Positions 13,799 to 25,679 of a stretch of DNA of 64,000 bases are shown here, piece by piece. The notes below the pieces were generated by a model. That model was not told where the DNA came from. It was given only the letters and a program-made list of their open reading frames with translations, and did not search any database. This stretch comes from Mangifera indica (Eukaryota; Streptophyta; Magnoliopsida; Sapindales; Anacardiaceae), in contig NC_058148.1 of NCBI RefSeq assembly GCF_011075055.1, forward strand, positions 14,129,969 through 14,193,968, in the 5' to 3' direction. The number at the start of each line of letters is the position of its first letter. Within the stretch, counting starts at the first letter, position 1. A program made the position numbers and the translations under genes.

Positions 13799-14344
13799 TT
13801 TATTTCAATCAAAACGCATGAGATAAGATAGAGAAGCCAACCAAAAAAACCCGGATACACAGATAACATGGATCACATAGAGCAGGTTCCCAATCAAATT
13901 GGTATACTGAGAAAAATGTAATTCTAATAGACTAAAAAGATATGAAGCTTCGAACAATATAAGATGACAGCAAGTAAGAAGAGCGATTGTCGATAAACCT
14001 AATCTTGTACATTGCAAGATTAACTTACAGAGTTAGCTTTTCAAATAACAAGTTTTAGTGTTTTACTACTAAAATCAGACATTGAGCCAAACTTTGGCCA
14101 ATTCCAACAGTACAAAGTCAATTATGCTGATCAAAAGAAAGTAAAATAAAAAACAATAAGGCAAAGGAAGATAGATAAAGGAATTGAAACAGTTCCAACA
14201 TTTTTATCCAGTCAATAGCTGGTAATTCTGAAGCAACTATTTGCTTGAACCATATGTACTTTGCTGGGATTTAAGTATATAATCAAGATTCTTCAAATTT
14301 GTCCGTCACATAAACACCGCCAAAGCTTTCCTCAGGATGGCTAG
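13799..14344 (-). other. possible terminal exon and 3' UTR (minus strand)
   Basis: On the minus strand, an acceptor-like site at 14345-14346 precedes a short frame ending at a TGA at 14283-14285. It encodes ASHPEESFGGVYVTDKFEES, which has protein-like composition. It is followed by about 480 bp of T-rich, UTR-like sequence ending in an AATAAA motif (minus strand, 13799-13804). It could be a 3' exon of the trihelix gene 2.3 kb upstream, because a GTGAGA donor at 16638-16643 is in matching phase. With the better acceptor nine bases upstream (cag at about 14354) it could instead be the last exon of an unrecognised gene. Transcript evidence is needed to decide. Confidence 0.3.
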
Positions 14345-16626
14345 CTATATATATCTGTATGACAAAATCAATAAAAAAATTCATAAGAGTCCTGTTTTTG
14401 ACAAGGCAAAAATGGCATCTAACAAAATATATAAGAAATGCAGAGCCGCATGCAATTAATTCTACTTGTGTTGTTTATCTCTTCACTCAACAAGCAAGAT
14501 CATAATTAGGTTTTTGGTTTGACAAATTCAAATGGTACGAAATTTAACATCTTTCCAGTATAAACAGACCATAAACAACCAAATCAACAGAGTTTTAAAA
14601 TGATCAAATTCCTATTGAAGTCCATAACTTAAACCAGCTTATTCATGAAATAAATTAAGGACATTAAAATATGGATCCAGACATTTGAAGTAACAATCAA
14701 GCAGGAACCAGGATCACATGAAAACACATCTGATGCCAAAATCATACATTGCCACTTCCAAGCTGAAACCCACATCAAAATGTAATTGGTCAAAATGCAG
14801 GCAGTGAATCCACCAAATTCATCAGATGCAAGTATGTGTCTGGAAGAATTCCTACAGTTCGATAACATAATTAAACCAAACAAGGATGCAGATGCATAAT
14901 TTAACTTAATACATGCTTGCAATAAAAAGCAAGACTACTTAAATAAAACAGTTTGTTTATTAATACATATAAAGATTCTCAATAGGTTTTGACACTAAGT
15001 ATTAAAAGAAGCAACAACTGAAATTTACAGAATGAATCTATCAGTTCATTTTCCTACCATATATGTGTGTGTGTGTGTGCGTGTGTTCCTCCAACTTATT
15101 TGATGCCTATTACAACCACAAAATGTCCAGACCCAAAAGCCTTCAGTTAGTTACAGCTAAATGGTTCAAAGCTCATTTAAAAGGATTCATCATGAAACTA
15201 CAAAATAATATAAAAAAAGATGCCCAGTAAGGATCTGTGTCCAACAAATCAAATATCAATCATTCACTCAAACGAGAGCATAGAATGCCACATGCAAGCA
15301 CCAAAAAACTTATCAAGAGAATGTGCATAACATTGTGCAAGATTAGGTCCTACTCCATTCAAATAACTAAGATAACTTCATATAAGCCCTAATGATCTAC
15401 ACATAACAAGCTTTAAGAATCTATGAAAATAACAATTCAGAACCACTCATAATATCCTGCTCCTTACAAATGCAGAGACAGTTAACTTTTGTTCATTCAG
15501 TAAAGAGAAAGGTAGAGAATAAAGAGGAAGAAGGAAATAAGAGAACATAAGCCTAGATAGAACAAAATTTAGAGAAATAATAAGACAAATATCATCTTGC
15601 ATATGGTCTAACAATAAAACTGAGATGAAATGTCCTTCATAAAATGCTAGTCTCCAAAGATAAACATTTCTTGACAGCCTAAGCAAGCCTACACCTTATA
15701 GCTAATCACGTAGAGTGGAAAAATCATCTCTATCAAACAGAAGGATCATCACAAGTTAACATCTAAAATGACCCAAAATTTTCAATAATCAATGTCCATC
15801 CAACAGAATAGCAAACTTCCTGAAACACGTCTAGAATGAAAATAAAGCTAACATTTTAACAAAGTTAAACTGCATATTTTTTTTATGGTACTCAAGAAAT
15901 CACCTTAATAGTAGTTGAAGCTCAGACTAAAATCCAAATCCAATCTGCACAAAGCAGTTTCAACAGAGAAAAAAGTCCAAAATCAGACAAGGTGCTAAAC
16001 TTAACAGTTCAAGTATTGTCAAACTCTAAGCATCAACTGCCGATCTCATCATGGATCACAACTACAAGGAGAACATACACCCTATAATTGCAATCATCTA
16101 CCAATGGCTATCTAAAAACACAATATAAGATAGTGCATCTCCAAAGTAATCCAAACATAATAACAAAACAAAAGGCATCATACTACCAAAAACTGTCATC
16201 TGAAAATCCCAAGCATGAGTCCACCTCAACTAATGGAATCTAAAATCTAGAACCAAAATTTAGACCATATTTAGAGTTAGGACATAAATTTGAGCAACTT
16301 TAAGACATTCTAAATTCTTAGTCTAGTAGAATTACATGAAAATAAGAAAATTACAGAGATAAAGCATTTCACGGAAAGTCATAAAAATGCTCATCTGAAT
16401 TTCTTAAACTCAACAAAAACGCAATAATATGATTTGAGCTTTCACTCTATAGTGCTATAAAATGCCCCAAACAAGCAAAGGCAATAGATTAAACACTGCT
16501 GAAAATTAACTACATAACAATAGCTAATATAATAAGAGCCTGCCAACATAAAACGTTAATTTTTACAAAAAACTAAGAAATAAACCATCTCCTAGATAAG
16601 TAATCACGTCAAACAACAATCCCTAA
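14345..16626. other. spacer or long 3' intron
   Basis: No coding exon is recognised. The stretch has a (TG)n microsatellite at about 15063-15086. If the 3' exon proposed at 14283-14344 belongs to the trihelix gene, this whole stretch would be its intron. Otherwise it is intergenic. Confidence 0.35.
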
Positions 16627-17541
16627 TCAATGATATCTCTCACCATTGGAGTTGGAGCGCTTGGAACGCTTGTTCCTCTCCAACTGAACCTGCATCTCGG
16701 TAAACATCCTCAGCCTCTGCATCTCCAAATCACTTGCAAACTGCATTCTCTGCTTCTCCAACTCCACCATCTGTCTCAATTTCTCCGCCTCCACTCTCTC
16801 ATACACTTCCCCAAATCTCTCTATCGCCTTTGCCAATCTCTTAACACCAAAATTCTCTTCATTCTCATTCTCTACCTCTTCTGCCTCCTCCTCTGCCTCT
16901 TCCTCTTCACTTTCCGCGGCAGCTGCTGCTGCAGCCACGGCTGAATAATTCCTGTAATATCCCTCGCTGTTATATCCCCTTTTCTGCGGCAAGGCCACAA
17001 CTGTCGCCGCTGGAATTGGCGTCAAATTCGGACTATTAACATTGTGGTTCATATTATTATTATTGTTAACGGCAAGTGTTTTCCGGTACGACAACGGAAC
17101 GGCAACCGGAGGAGAGTGTGATAATTTAGGAGAAAAATTCGAAGACGGTTTAACGTTACTCCCGATCAAGGCGTCCATGCGCTCGAAAAAGGGCCAAGAA
17201 GATGTTAGGGTTCCGTTGGAAGAGGTGACACGTCCCTTCTCGACCTTATACTTTTTCTTGATAGTATCGATCCGATTCTTGCATTGAACATCGGTACGGT
17301 GCGTTTTCTTAGAGTGAGCGTGGAGAGCGTTGACAGCATCAGCCACATCTTGCCAATCCTTTTGACGGAGATTACCTCTGTTGAGTTCCAAATAACGTTG
17401 GCCCCAGGCGTCAACGAGAGTAGATGTAGCCTCTTCGCTCCAACAATCTTCACGGACAGGTAACGAACGCGAGTAGGGAGCGATGGCGGTGGTGGTAGTG
17501 GTGGTGGTTGACGGCGCAAGGGAGTCCGTTAGGTCACCCAT
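16627..17541 (-). CDS. trihelix transcription factor, ASIL/ENAP-like subgroup
   Basis: Single-exon frame of 304 residues. The trihelix (Myb/SANT-like) DNA-binding domain covers about residues 33-105, starting CWSEEATSTLVDAW and containing DWQDVADAVN and the third-helix block QCKNRIDTIKKKYK. A Ser/Asn-rich middle and a poly-alanine run at about 200-208 lead into a strongly acidic Glu stretch. A C-terminal coiled coil (about 235-295, heptad-like MVELEKQRMQFASDLEMQ) follows, then a basic KRSKR tail that may act as a nuclear signal. This order of acidic linker plus coiled coil is that of the ASIL1/ASIL2 group. In Arabidopsis that group represses embryo-maturation genes in seedlings. Which paralog this is cannot be told. 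Alternative splicing to a distant 3' exon would replace the last residues. Confidence 0.93.
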   Translation of the reverse strand: MGDLTDSLAPSTTTTTTTAIAPYSRSLPVREDCWSEEATSTLVDAWGQRYLELNRGNLRQKDWQDVADAVNALHAHSKKTHRTDVQCKNRIDTIKKKYKVEKGRVTSSNGTLTSSWPFFERMDALIGSNVKPSSNFSPKLSHSPPVAVPLSYRKTLAVNNNNNMNHNVNSPNLTPIPAATVVALPQKRGYNSEGYYRNYSAVAAAAAAAESEEEEAEEEAEEVENENEENFGVKRLAKAIERFGEVYERVEAEKLRQMVELEKQRMQFASDLEMQRLRMFTEMQVQLERNKRSKRSNSNGERYH

Positions 17542-17990
17542 TGAATGTTAAAAATTGATGTGAAGGTGGTTGGAGATTTGGATCGTTGACGATATCTTAT
17601 GAAGAAGAAGAAAAGAGAGAAGGAATAAGAGAGAAATAAAAGAGAGATACAGGTCGGTGCGGCGATGAAGACGCGCCGGGAGTAAGAAGGAAGATAGTGT
17701 GAAGGGGTGGGTAAGGGATGAGGCGAATAATTGAAGGGTCGCCGGGATGCGGGCAAGCGCGTGACGAGTAAGCATAGGGTTGAATGCTTGGGTCTCATCG
17801 GATTCGGCTCGGCTACGGTCAGAGCTGGCAATTAGGTTACGTTTATTACTCGTATTAGGAAAACAGTCGCGCTACTGCTGCTATGTCCATTAATAAGTTT
17901 TCTCGCCCTTTATTTAATTATATATTTTTAAATGGCTATGGTAAAAAGATTGGGTAAATTTTGTTTCGTCACATATGGTAAAATCAGATA
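17542..17990 (-). promoter_or_regulatory. 5' leader and promoter region of the trihelix gene
   Basis: The minus-strand leader is pyrimidine-rich, with CTTCTTCTT and CTCTCTTTT runs between about 17590 and 17660. This is typical of plant 5' UTRs. No specific operator was recognised. The promoter ends against a Mutator MITE inserted about 450 bp upstream of the start codon. Confidence 0.4.
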
Positions 17991-18744
17991 GGCCAAACAA
18001 CTATTTCCTATCCAAAGTATGCGTTTTTGTCAAGTTTTGCCTCGTTAACTTTGAAAATACCATTTACTCACCCATGAGCGGTTAAATTTACCGAAACCCT
18101 AATCCCTAAAAAATTTATCTCATTTCCCCCCCTAAAATTTTTAAAACGAACAATTTTTCCCAACCTAAGTTTTAAAAAACAGTATTTTCCCCCTTAGGGT
18201 TTTCAATTTTTCAGAGTTAGTTTTCTGACGCCGTTTCTTTTTCTCCGATGACCTCCAAGAGACTCCTCTTCCTCTCTGACGATTCTCCTTCCGGTGATTA
18301 TACTAGGCACGGTCGTCTCTGACGAAGACGAGGTCTTCGTCTAGGACGACTCGTGTTCGTCTCGATGAAGACAAGTCGTCTTCATCGACGATAGCTTCCA
18401 GGACAATCGCTGGAAGAAGGTTGTGCCAGAGAGGAAGAGGAGTGGCCTGGAGGTCGCCGAAGAGGAAGAAACGACATCGAAAAACTAACTCAGAAAATTG
18501 AAAACCCTAAGAGGAAAAATACAGTTTTTTTTAACTTGGGTTGGGAGAAATTATTAGTTTTTAGGGTTTAGGGGAGAAAATAAAATCAAATATAAGTTTT
18601 TTTTAATAATACAGACAAAATAATAATTTTACCCTTAAAACCGTTAATTTTAACAGGTCACGGGTGGATAAATGGTATTTTTAAAATTAATGAGGAGAAA
18701 CTTGACAAAAGCGCATACTTTGGATGGGAAATAGTCGTTTGGCC
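17991..18744. mobile_element. Mutator-type fold-back MITE, copy C
   Basis: Best-preserved copy of the family. The ends are ggccaaacaactatttccta and (inverted) ggccaaacgactatttccca. The flanking 9-mers aatcagata and aatcaaata match at 8 of 9 positions, a clear Mutator-type duplication. The inverted repeats continue inward for roughly 300 bp per arm: both arms carry the phrase catccaaagtatgcg, then gtcaagttt, then the AAACCCTAA/TTAGGGTTT block. The element could fold into one long hairpin with a GC-rich core of GACGA/TCGTC words at about 18300-18420. It is 754 bp and has no open frame. Confidence 0.8.
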
Positions 18745-18821
18745 AATCAAATATAACAAATTTGTGTGTGATATATTATATGCTATCACGGCAAGTATGA
18801 GTCAACATGTAGTTGGATTTG

Positions 18822-19320
18822 TATACGAAAATTACATTTTCACACTTAGTTAAATTTTTTCTATTCTCACCCAAGGTTTATTGTAAACCAAAATTAATAT
18901 GTGTTAAATATTAAAAATTTAAACTTTCACTTATAAAATATTAAAATTAACATAAACAGTCAGTTTTAAACGTAAAATCATCATTTGAGTGGAAATATAT
19001 TAAAAATAGTAATATATTTTATTTTTTTCTAGATTTAAAAAACAAACATTTCTTTTTCAAGATTAAATTTTGAAAAATCATATTTTTTTATTAGGTTTTA
19101 TGTTTACTAATGATTTCTCTCAGGTTGCTTTTGTCAAAAATAAAGACTGAAAAAAGAAAGGATTGTACAAGAGGAAGAAAGGATAAGAGAGAAATCATCG
19201 ATAAATACAAAAATTAGTAAGAGAAAATGTAATTTTTGAAAATTTAATTTAAAAAAAATATTGGTTTGTAGTAAACCTTCGATGGGGATACGTAGCAGGG
19301 AGAAAACGTAAATGGTGATG
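18822..19320. mobile_element. second TIR element (unclassified)
   Basis: An imperfect inverted repeat brackets about 450 bp. The left side reads cacccaaggtttattgtaaa and the right side, inverted, reads ccccatcgaaggtttactac. Outside these cores, gaaaattacattttcac on the left resembles inverted catttacgttttctcc on the right, so the true ends lie a little further out. I could not fix a target duplication. It is distinct from the ggccaaagg family and inserted almost next to copy C. Confidence 0.4.
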
Positions 19321-21558
19321 GAACACCATACCAGAAGTTGGGTGGGCAGCCGCCAGCAGGCTGATACAATTAGTTTTAATCCTATATTACAATAATCACG
19401 GTTTTGTTAAGATGGAGTTAGAGGGCAAAAGAGGAAGGGGAAATTAGGCGGTTGCGTCAATGAAATGTTGATGAGCGGCAATGATGTGCCGGCTCACTGA
19501 CAGATGCGTGAGCGGTACGGCTTTAGCTGGCATTAGAACTTTGGGCTTGGCTCGGCTGGGATGGACTTGGGATCAGCTTGTACGTCACTGTTTGTTTCTT
19601 GTCAATAGGTGGAAGCCGAGATGTGCGAGTTCTATGGCTCGTTTTAAATTGAGTTCACTTCGTTTGACCGGAAACGGAACGAGCGAATGGATTGGATGGG
19701 GTTCTTTTTCTTCCTGGTTTGTGTTTTTATTTTTAAATTTAAGGTCCGTTAATCTTTATCAGGCTTTTTAAGTACACCTGACGGCCCAATTACGCAGCTA
19801 ATAATTCTCTTCCGTAATTTTAGCCACAAAGAGCTGTGGCTTGCACGAAGCAAAAGTTATCAGGATAATATGCCAAGAGGAGTAGGTTAATACGATGGAC
19901 CCATCACTTGATTTGCCGCCTGTCACGACAAATTTGATGATCTAATTTTGAATTATTTGATTTATCCAATATCTACAAAGTAAATTTTATATAATTCAAA
20001 TCATAGTATATATGAATAATGAATTCATATCATAAGGTTGAGATTGCGACATTTGTCCTTCCCATTGATGCTATAAGTGAGTGGCGCCGCTTGAATTATT
20101 ATTATTATTTTTTTAATTTGAGCAATTTCCCACTATCAATAGTATGTGTGCCTGCACTGTGCGTGCACATATAAAAAAAAATATAATTTTATAGAGTTTT
20201 GGGATCAAACAATATTTATTATAATGTTTTTAGGTGTGGGATGAAATTTGAAGTTGAATAAAGAATGCGATCTGCAGGCTTTCAAAGATTCTATTAGCGT
20301 AAAACATGCCATGTTATTTGGATGATAAATATTAGATTAAATTAGTAATTATATAAATTGTGTCACTTGTTTGAATATTACAATAAGCAAAATGGCCCAG
20401 CAATCGGCCAATCACTGAATAATTCCTCTGATAATGTGGCCTGGCCTGGCCTCCAACCTTTGTCGGCAAAAGAATTTTAAAAGAAGATAGAAGATTACAA
20501 CAAATGGCTCAGAAGGTGGCCAGGCCGGTAAGACTTTTCATCCAGCTTCATGGGAAATTCTGCGGTAAAATTAATTAATCATTCATCTGAAAAGAGGGGG
20601 AAAAAATTAAAAAGGACAAACATGGCAGATTTATCTAGGTGGTGTAAAGGTCAAACTCTACTGTAAATAAAAGCTTTACAGGAAAGACAGAATTGACAAA
20701 ATGCTTGAAGGGATTAAGACTGAGGGCACACGGTATTACTATTTTTTATTACAATAAAATTATTTATTTTTAATTTTTTATATTGATATAAATATTTAAA
20801 TAATATATTATTATATAATTAAATAATTTTAAATTAAAAATAAAATATTATTTAATTAAATAATATATTAAAATATTTAATTAAATTTTTAAAATTAAAA
20901 TTATATAATTTTATTTATAATTAATAAATATTATACCATTATAGGATTAAATGATACATTATTTTTACATATAATTATGTGTGGTAATGGTAAGACAGGT
21001 AATATTGTTTTACATGAATGTGCATGATGAATGAATAGGCACTGTTACATCGTGATTGGTAGATAAGGATGGTGACCACTACCTGAATTTCATTGTAATT
21101 AATAATTAAGGGTAATGGCACATGGCAATTAGATGGTACAGTGGTATAAGTAGAACACCATCATCATAACGTCACTTTATCATCAATAATAATAATAATA
21201 ATAATCTTTTTTTTTTTTTCTGTTCTAATTAATAATTAAATCATAATTCACAAAAGCCTTCTTTCTCAAATACATTACAAAGTCATGGCTTTCATCATCA
21301 TCACTATCAATTCCTGGATTTTTGAGACTCAAACTCTGATAATTCAACAGTTCATCATTAAGCTCGTATTATTTCCAAGCCAAAATATTGAAAGCGTTTT
21401 AACATTAATATTCTTTCTCATTTTCCTATGCCTCTATGTACACCAAAAAAGTGAGAGAAGATAAGAACCCTAATGGATATTAAATCTATATATGAATCAT
21501 AAGAAGTTGAAGAAGAGGAAGGAGAAGTATGGTGATTTGAAACCTGCTGATTTTGACA
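19321..21558. other. gene-free spacer
   Basis: An open frame at 19481-19771 (+) has no recognisable motif. An AT-rich repeat segment lies at about 20735-20945, and an (AAT)n/(T)n tract at about 21186-21220. The last roughly 100 bp before 21559 should be the 3' UTR of the minus-strand DUF4228 gene. Confidence 0.45.
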
Positions 21559-22077
21559 TTAAACATCGCTAGATGATTCAGATATGGTCTCTAAATGAGG
21601 TCTCCACACGCCAATACGACTTCTTCTTCTTCTATCTTTTTGCGTAGATATTTTTTCAAATAGTATTTCACTCAAATACTGATCAGAAACAAGATGATTC
21701 GTTGTGGTCTTCATGGAAATAGTGTTGTTGATCATGTTGCTTGTAGTGTTAATATTTTGAGAGTCTTTTCTTTTCTTCTTAAAGGAAGATTTTGATTGAG
21801 TCTTATCGGACGCTGAAGGTATAGGAATTAGGAAATAAATCTTTCCACGTTGAAGCTCGGCATCTGGCGGAACGATGACAATCTTGGAAACAACACCGTC
21901 ATAGGAGTGGGGAGAGGGTTTCTTAAGCACATGTTTTGGATGAGCTTTCATGATCTCGCTGGCTCTGATTGTGCCACTGATTTCCTCCACACGACCATTA
22001 GAGTGAACTATTCGAATCACATCAAGAGCTCCACAAGGAAGAATGCAAGAGATACAGCACCTGATCGTATTCTTCAT
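21559..22077 (-). CDS. DUF4228 (PADRE) domain protein
   Basis: Single-exon frame of 172 residues. The N-terminus MKNTIRCCISCILPCGALDV followed by IRIVHSNGRVEEISGTIRA is the typical start of the plant DUF4228/PADRE family. The motifs EIMKAHPKHVLKKP and GKIYFLIP complete the domain by about residue 90. The remaining 80 residues are basic and Ser/Asn-rich, with KKKRK and RRRRSR stretches that could serve as nuclear signals. Family members are small plant proteins often induced by pathogens and abiotic stress, and their biochemical role is not established. In Arabidopsis a DUF4228 gene, PEX7 and a DUF688 gene lie near one another on chromosome 1 (from memory), and the same three families occur in this order here. 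The leader carries a (GA)n tract. Confidence 0.9.
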   Translation of the reverse strand: MKNTIRCCISCILPCGALDVIRIVHSNGRVEEISGTIRASEIMKAHPKHVLKKPSPHSYDGVVSKIVIVPPDAELQRGKIYFLIPIPSASDKTQSKSSFKKKRKDSQNINTTSNMINNTISMKTTTNHLVSDQYLSEILFEKISTQKDRRRRSRIGVWRPHLETISESSSDV

Positions 22078-24725
22078 GGCAAGCTCTTTTTGCTCTCTCT
22101 AAAGGTCTCTCATATATAGAGAAGAAGAAGAAGAGGAGGAGAAGAAGGTGAATACAGAAGAGCAATACATGAAGAGAAAGGACGAGAGAGAGAGAGAGAA
22201 AGTCTCTTTTCTTTTGGGTTTTGGATAGGCAGCTATTTCAAGTGTTGAAAGATTTTTCTTCTGGTACCAAATGGTGATTTTATCATAAGTTCTTTTGCTC
22301 TTTGCTTTTATTTATCTATTTATTTTCATCTCGTGTACATAAGCCTTTGGGATCCATCATTCAGGTCCTCTTGCACCTCACTAATTTCAATAATTTGGGT
22401 TGGTTTGGAGGAATTATGGATGACACATGTTATTGAATGATTGGGACTGCCTAGTAAGCAAAAATACAAGACCCTCTTGAAGATGGACGACTTTGTACAA
22501 GTGTTCCAATCATCAGTTGAAATGTGTCAAAATGGGGGCCAAAGAAACCAGTAAGATTAGGTAAAGGAGGGTATGATTGTGAGTGTTTAGTTTAGACATG
22601 TGAATTGGGTTTTGGGTGAAAATGGGGTATTGAGAAATCTTCTTTTAAGAGGCATTGTGATCTTTCAAATTTCAAACAAGATCATATGGGGTTGTCACTT
22701 TCATTGGCAAGAGAGGTGTGACATAGACTTGTATTTACTTTTTATCTCTTGTATATGGGTTTAGGTTTTTATTAAGTCCTTTGACTCAAATTCATTTCAA
22801 TGGTTATCTTTGCTTCAAATTGAAAGGTTCTCAATTCTCTCCCTTGACTTGAAGCACTTGCACATATTTCTCATGAAAGACAAATGAAAATCCTTGAAAG
22901 ACAAACACAATCTTCCTAAATTTCTTAAATTTTTATTTCACTTTTCTAAAAGTAAATCATAAAATTCAAAAGTGGGATCATTAGACCAAAAAAATATTTC
23001 ATGTTAATCTCTTGAAAAAGATGTAGATTAGTTGATTAGAGCCCACATTAAGCTTTTTCTCCCGTTAAAAATCAAGGTAGTTAAAAACTATTTGACTATT
23101 AATTAACTTGAGTAATGTCTCATCTAGTGATGGATTCAATTTAAATTGATTCAATTCGAGTATGTTGATCTCAAATTAAAGTTTTAGTTTAACAATTTAA
23201 ATCAAAATTAATTTGTTTATCCGTATAGTAATATTATTTATTTTATTAATGACATTATTAACTCTTTCGAAGACATTATTTATTCTCTCAACAACTATCT
23301 AGTGATATTGTATATCAACTCAAACTCGAACTAAATATTATAGATATAATTTAAACATAAGTTATCTTCAAACTCAGTTCGATTAAAATTGAATTCACCC
23401 CTTGTCCCATCCATAATATGACCTGCTCATTTAATGGATGTTAGTGGGCAACATGTGAAGTATGGAGATGGAGGGTCCATATCCATGCCATTTGGTGGGA
23501 TGTCTTTCTTTCTTTCTTGTATCTGTTACAAAATTCTATCAACTTTGAACGTTAAATTATCTTATTAACCTAACCTTTATTATTTGTGATGTTCAATCTT
23601 TATAACTCAATCACGTGTGTGATTAGACAAATGAATTGCTCAAATGTGTTGTGGTGGGTACCTAAAATAGAAAAATAATTAATGAGGGTGATTGAGAAGG
23701 CTCCAAACTTGGCTAGCTTGAATCCAACCGCATTCTAAAATTGCGGGTATGTGTTTCCCCATACAAGAGTTTTTAAAGAAAGCCAAATTCAATTTTACCC
23801 TCAGCTTGTAATTCTGTCAATTTCTTGTACCACACGAAACCCCCTTTATGCCCACCACCCAAGAGATTTTAGGTCAGACTGATTATTCGAGATTAAATTG
23901 ATTATATCAAACTTGTGTTAGAACATACAAGCTAATGGACAGTCTTAGATAGATAGTTTCTATGGGGCATAAGCCTCCCTAAAAGTAACGGAGGCATGCA
24001 AAGGTTTTCTCAGATCGGACAGAGATTGGCCCTCGAATGCAAAGACAAAAAGAAGTTTGACTGTAAATTCTATTTGTCAAACAAAGATAAAAGTCGGCCT
24101 TAGTGATCTAATAGTGTCGAATGGAAGGGTCGTCATTCAATGGATAAAATTTACTCTAAAGATAATAAGTTGATCTTTCCCAAGAGCTCACATCGACGAG
24201 AAGGTTTGACACCTAGATGTCGACTCTTGGCCACTGAGGTTGTAGTATGTTCTAAAGGTAGGGATATTCATCCATTACAACGGTACATGAGTTAAGTTCA
24301 AAATATTGTTAGATAGTTGATCCTAATAAAATCTTAAAGATAATAATTACATCAAATAAATTAAAAATATATATTAAAATATTATAAAAATAGATAGATT
24401 TAAGCTTTTACTCACTAATATATGAAAACCAACATCAATGGCAATCAGTGGGGAATGACAATTAATAATCTTCTTTTCAGCCCAACATCGAGACTATAAG
24501 TTGGAAATGTCATGGGCTTCAACTACTTAAATGGGCCATAAAAAGTGTAAGGAGTGGAAATTGAGTGTATAATTAGGGGTATTATGGTAATGAAATGAAT
24601 ATAGTGGTTATGTTGTTTTTCATATCCCTTGACGAAATCGACGACAAATCTTGTTGCAGTTCGTAAGAATCGATCGCCTTAACTCAACTCAAGCAAATCG
24701 GATACTCTGAAACACAAACTCCACC
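22078..24725. other. spacer between DUF4228 gene and PEX7
   Basis: The first part is the promoter and leader of the minus-strand gene, with a purine-rich AAGAAGAAG block and a (GA)n tract at about 22184-22200. The last part (about 24600-24725) is the PEX7 leader. Nothing else is recognised. The middle is AT-rich and non-coding. Confidence 0.4.
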
Positions 24726-25679
24726 ATGCCTGTTTTTAAAACGCCGTTCAATGGCTACTCTGTCAAATTCTCTCCCTTCTACGAGTCGCGCCTCGCCGTC
24801 GCCACTGCCCAAAACTTCGGCATCCTCGGAAACGGCCGTCTCCACGTACTCGACCTCTCTCCTAGCGCTCCCACTCTCTCTGAACTCGTCGCCTTCGACA
24901 CTGCCGACGGTGTTTACGACGTCGCCTGGTCCGAATCTCACGACTCCCTCATAATCGCCGCAATCGCCGACGGCTCAGTCAAAATCTACGACACGGCCCT
25001 CCCGCCCGCTGCCAACCCGATTCGCTCGTTCCAGGAACACACTCGCGAGGTCCACTCTGCCGATTACAGCTCTACGCGCCGCGACTCTTTCTTAACCTCG
25101 TCCTGGGACGACTCTGTCAAACTCTGGACCGTCGACCGTCCAACCAGCGTCCGCACGTTTAAGGAACACGCTTATTGCGTGTACAACGCGGTGTGGAACC
25201 CACGCCACAGCGACGTGTTTTGTTCCGCCAGTGGGGACTGCACGCTCCGTATTTGGGACGTGAGAGAGATGGGAAGCACAATGATAATTCCGGCTCACGA
25301 GTTTGAGATTCTGGCTTGTGATTGGAACAAGTACGATGACTGTTTGGTGGCGAGTGCATCAGTCGATAAGAGCATTAAAATTTGGGACGTCAGGAGTTAC
25401 AGAGTGCCCATAGCGATTTTGAACGGGCACGGCTATGCCGTTCGAAAAGTGAAGTTTTCACCGCACAGAAGGAACTTGTTGGCGTCGTGTTCGTACGATA
25501 TGAGTGTGTGTTTGTGGGACTTTATGGTGGAGGATTCTTTGGTGGGGAGACACGATCATCATACTGAGTTTGCCGTTGGGATTGATATGAGTGTGCTTGT
25601 TGAGGGTTTGTTGGCGAGTACGGGTTGGGATGAACTCGTTTATGTGTGGCAACAAGGAATGGACCCGAGAGCGGTTTGA
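24726..25679 (+). CDS. PEX7: peroxin 7, PTS2 import receptor
   Basis: Single-exon WD40 protein of 317 residues, which to my recollection is the same length as Arabidopsis PEX7. It begins MPVFKTPFNGYSVKFSPFYE and ends WQQGMDPRA plus one residue, as in plant PEX7 proteins. Six WD40 repeats are visible, several ending in the canonical dipeptide region: VKIYD, VKLWT, LRIWD, IKIWD, VCLWD, VYVWQ. PEX7 is the cytosolic receptor that binds the N-terminal PTS2 nonapeptide of peroxisomal matrix proteins such as thiolase. It delivers them with PEX5 to the PEX13/PEX14 docking complex. All repeats are intact. The first half is markedly GC-rich compared with the surroundings, a 5'-biased composition seen in many intronless plant genes. 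Confidence 0.98.
   Translation: MPVFKTPFNGYSVKFSPFYESRLAVATAQNFGILGNGRLHVLDLSPSAPTLSELVAFDTADGVYDVAWSESHDSLIIAAIADGSVKIYDTALPPAANPIRSFQEHTREVHSADYSSTRRDSFLTSSWDDSVKLWTVDRPTSVRTFKEHAYCVYNAVWNPRHSDVFCSASGDCTLRIWDVREMGSTMIIPAHEFEILACDWNKYDDCLVASASVDKSIKIWDVRSYRVPIAILNGHGYAVRKVKFSPHRRNLLASCSYDMSVCLWDFMVEDSLVGRHDHHTEFAVGIDMSVLVEGLLASTGWDELVYVWQQGMDPRAV

Noticed and set aside
19481..19771. Open frame of 96 codons on the plus strand
   Set aside because: No motif, composition like random sequence, and no splice or leader context.
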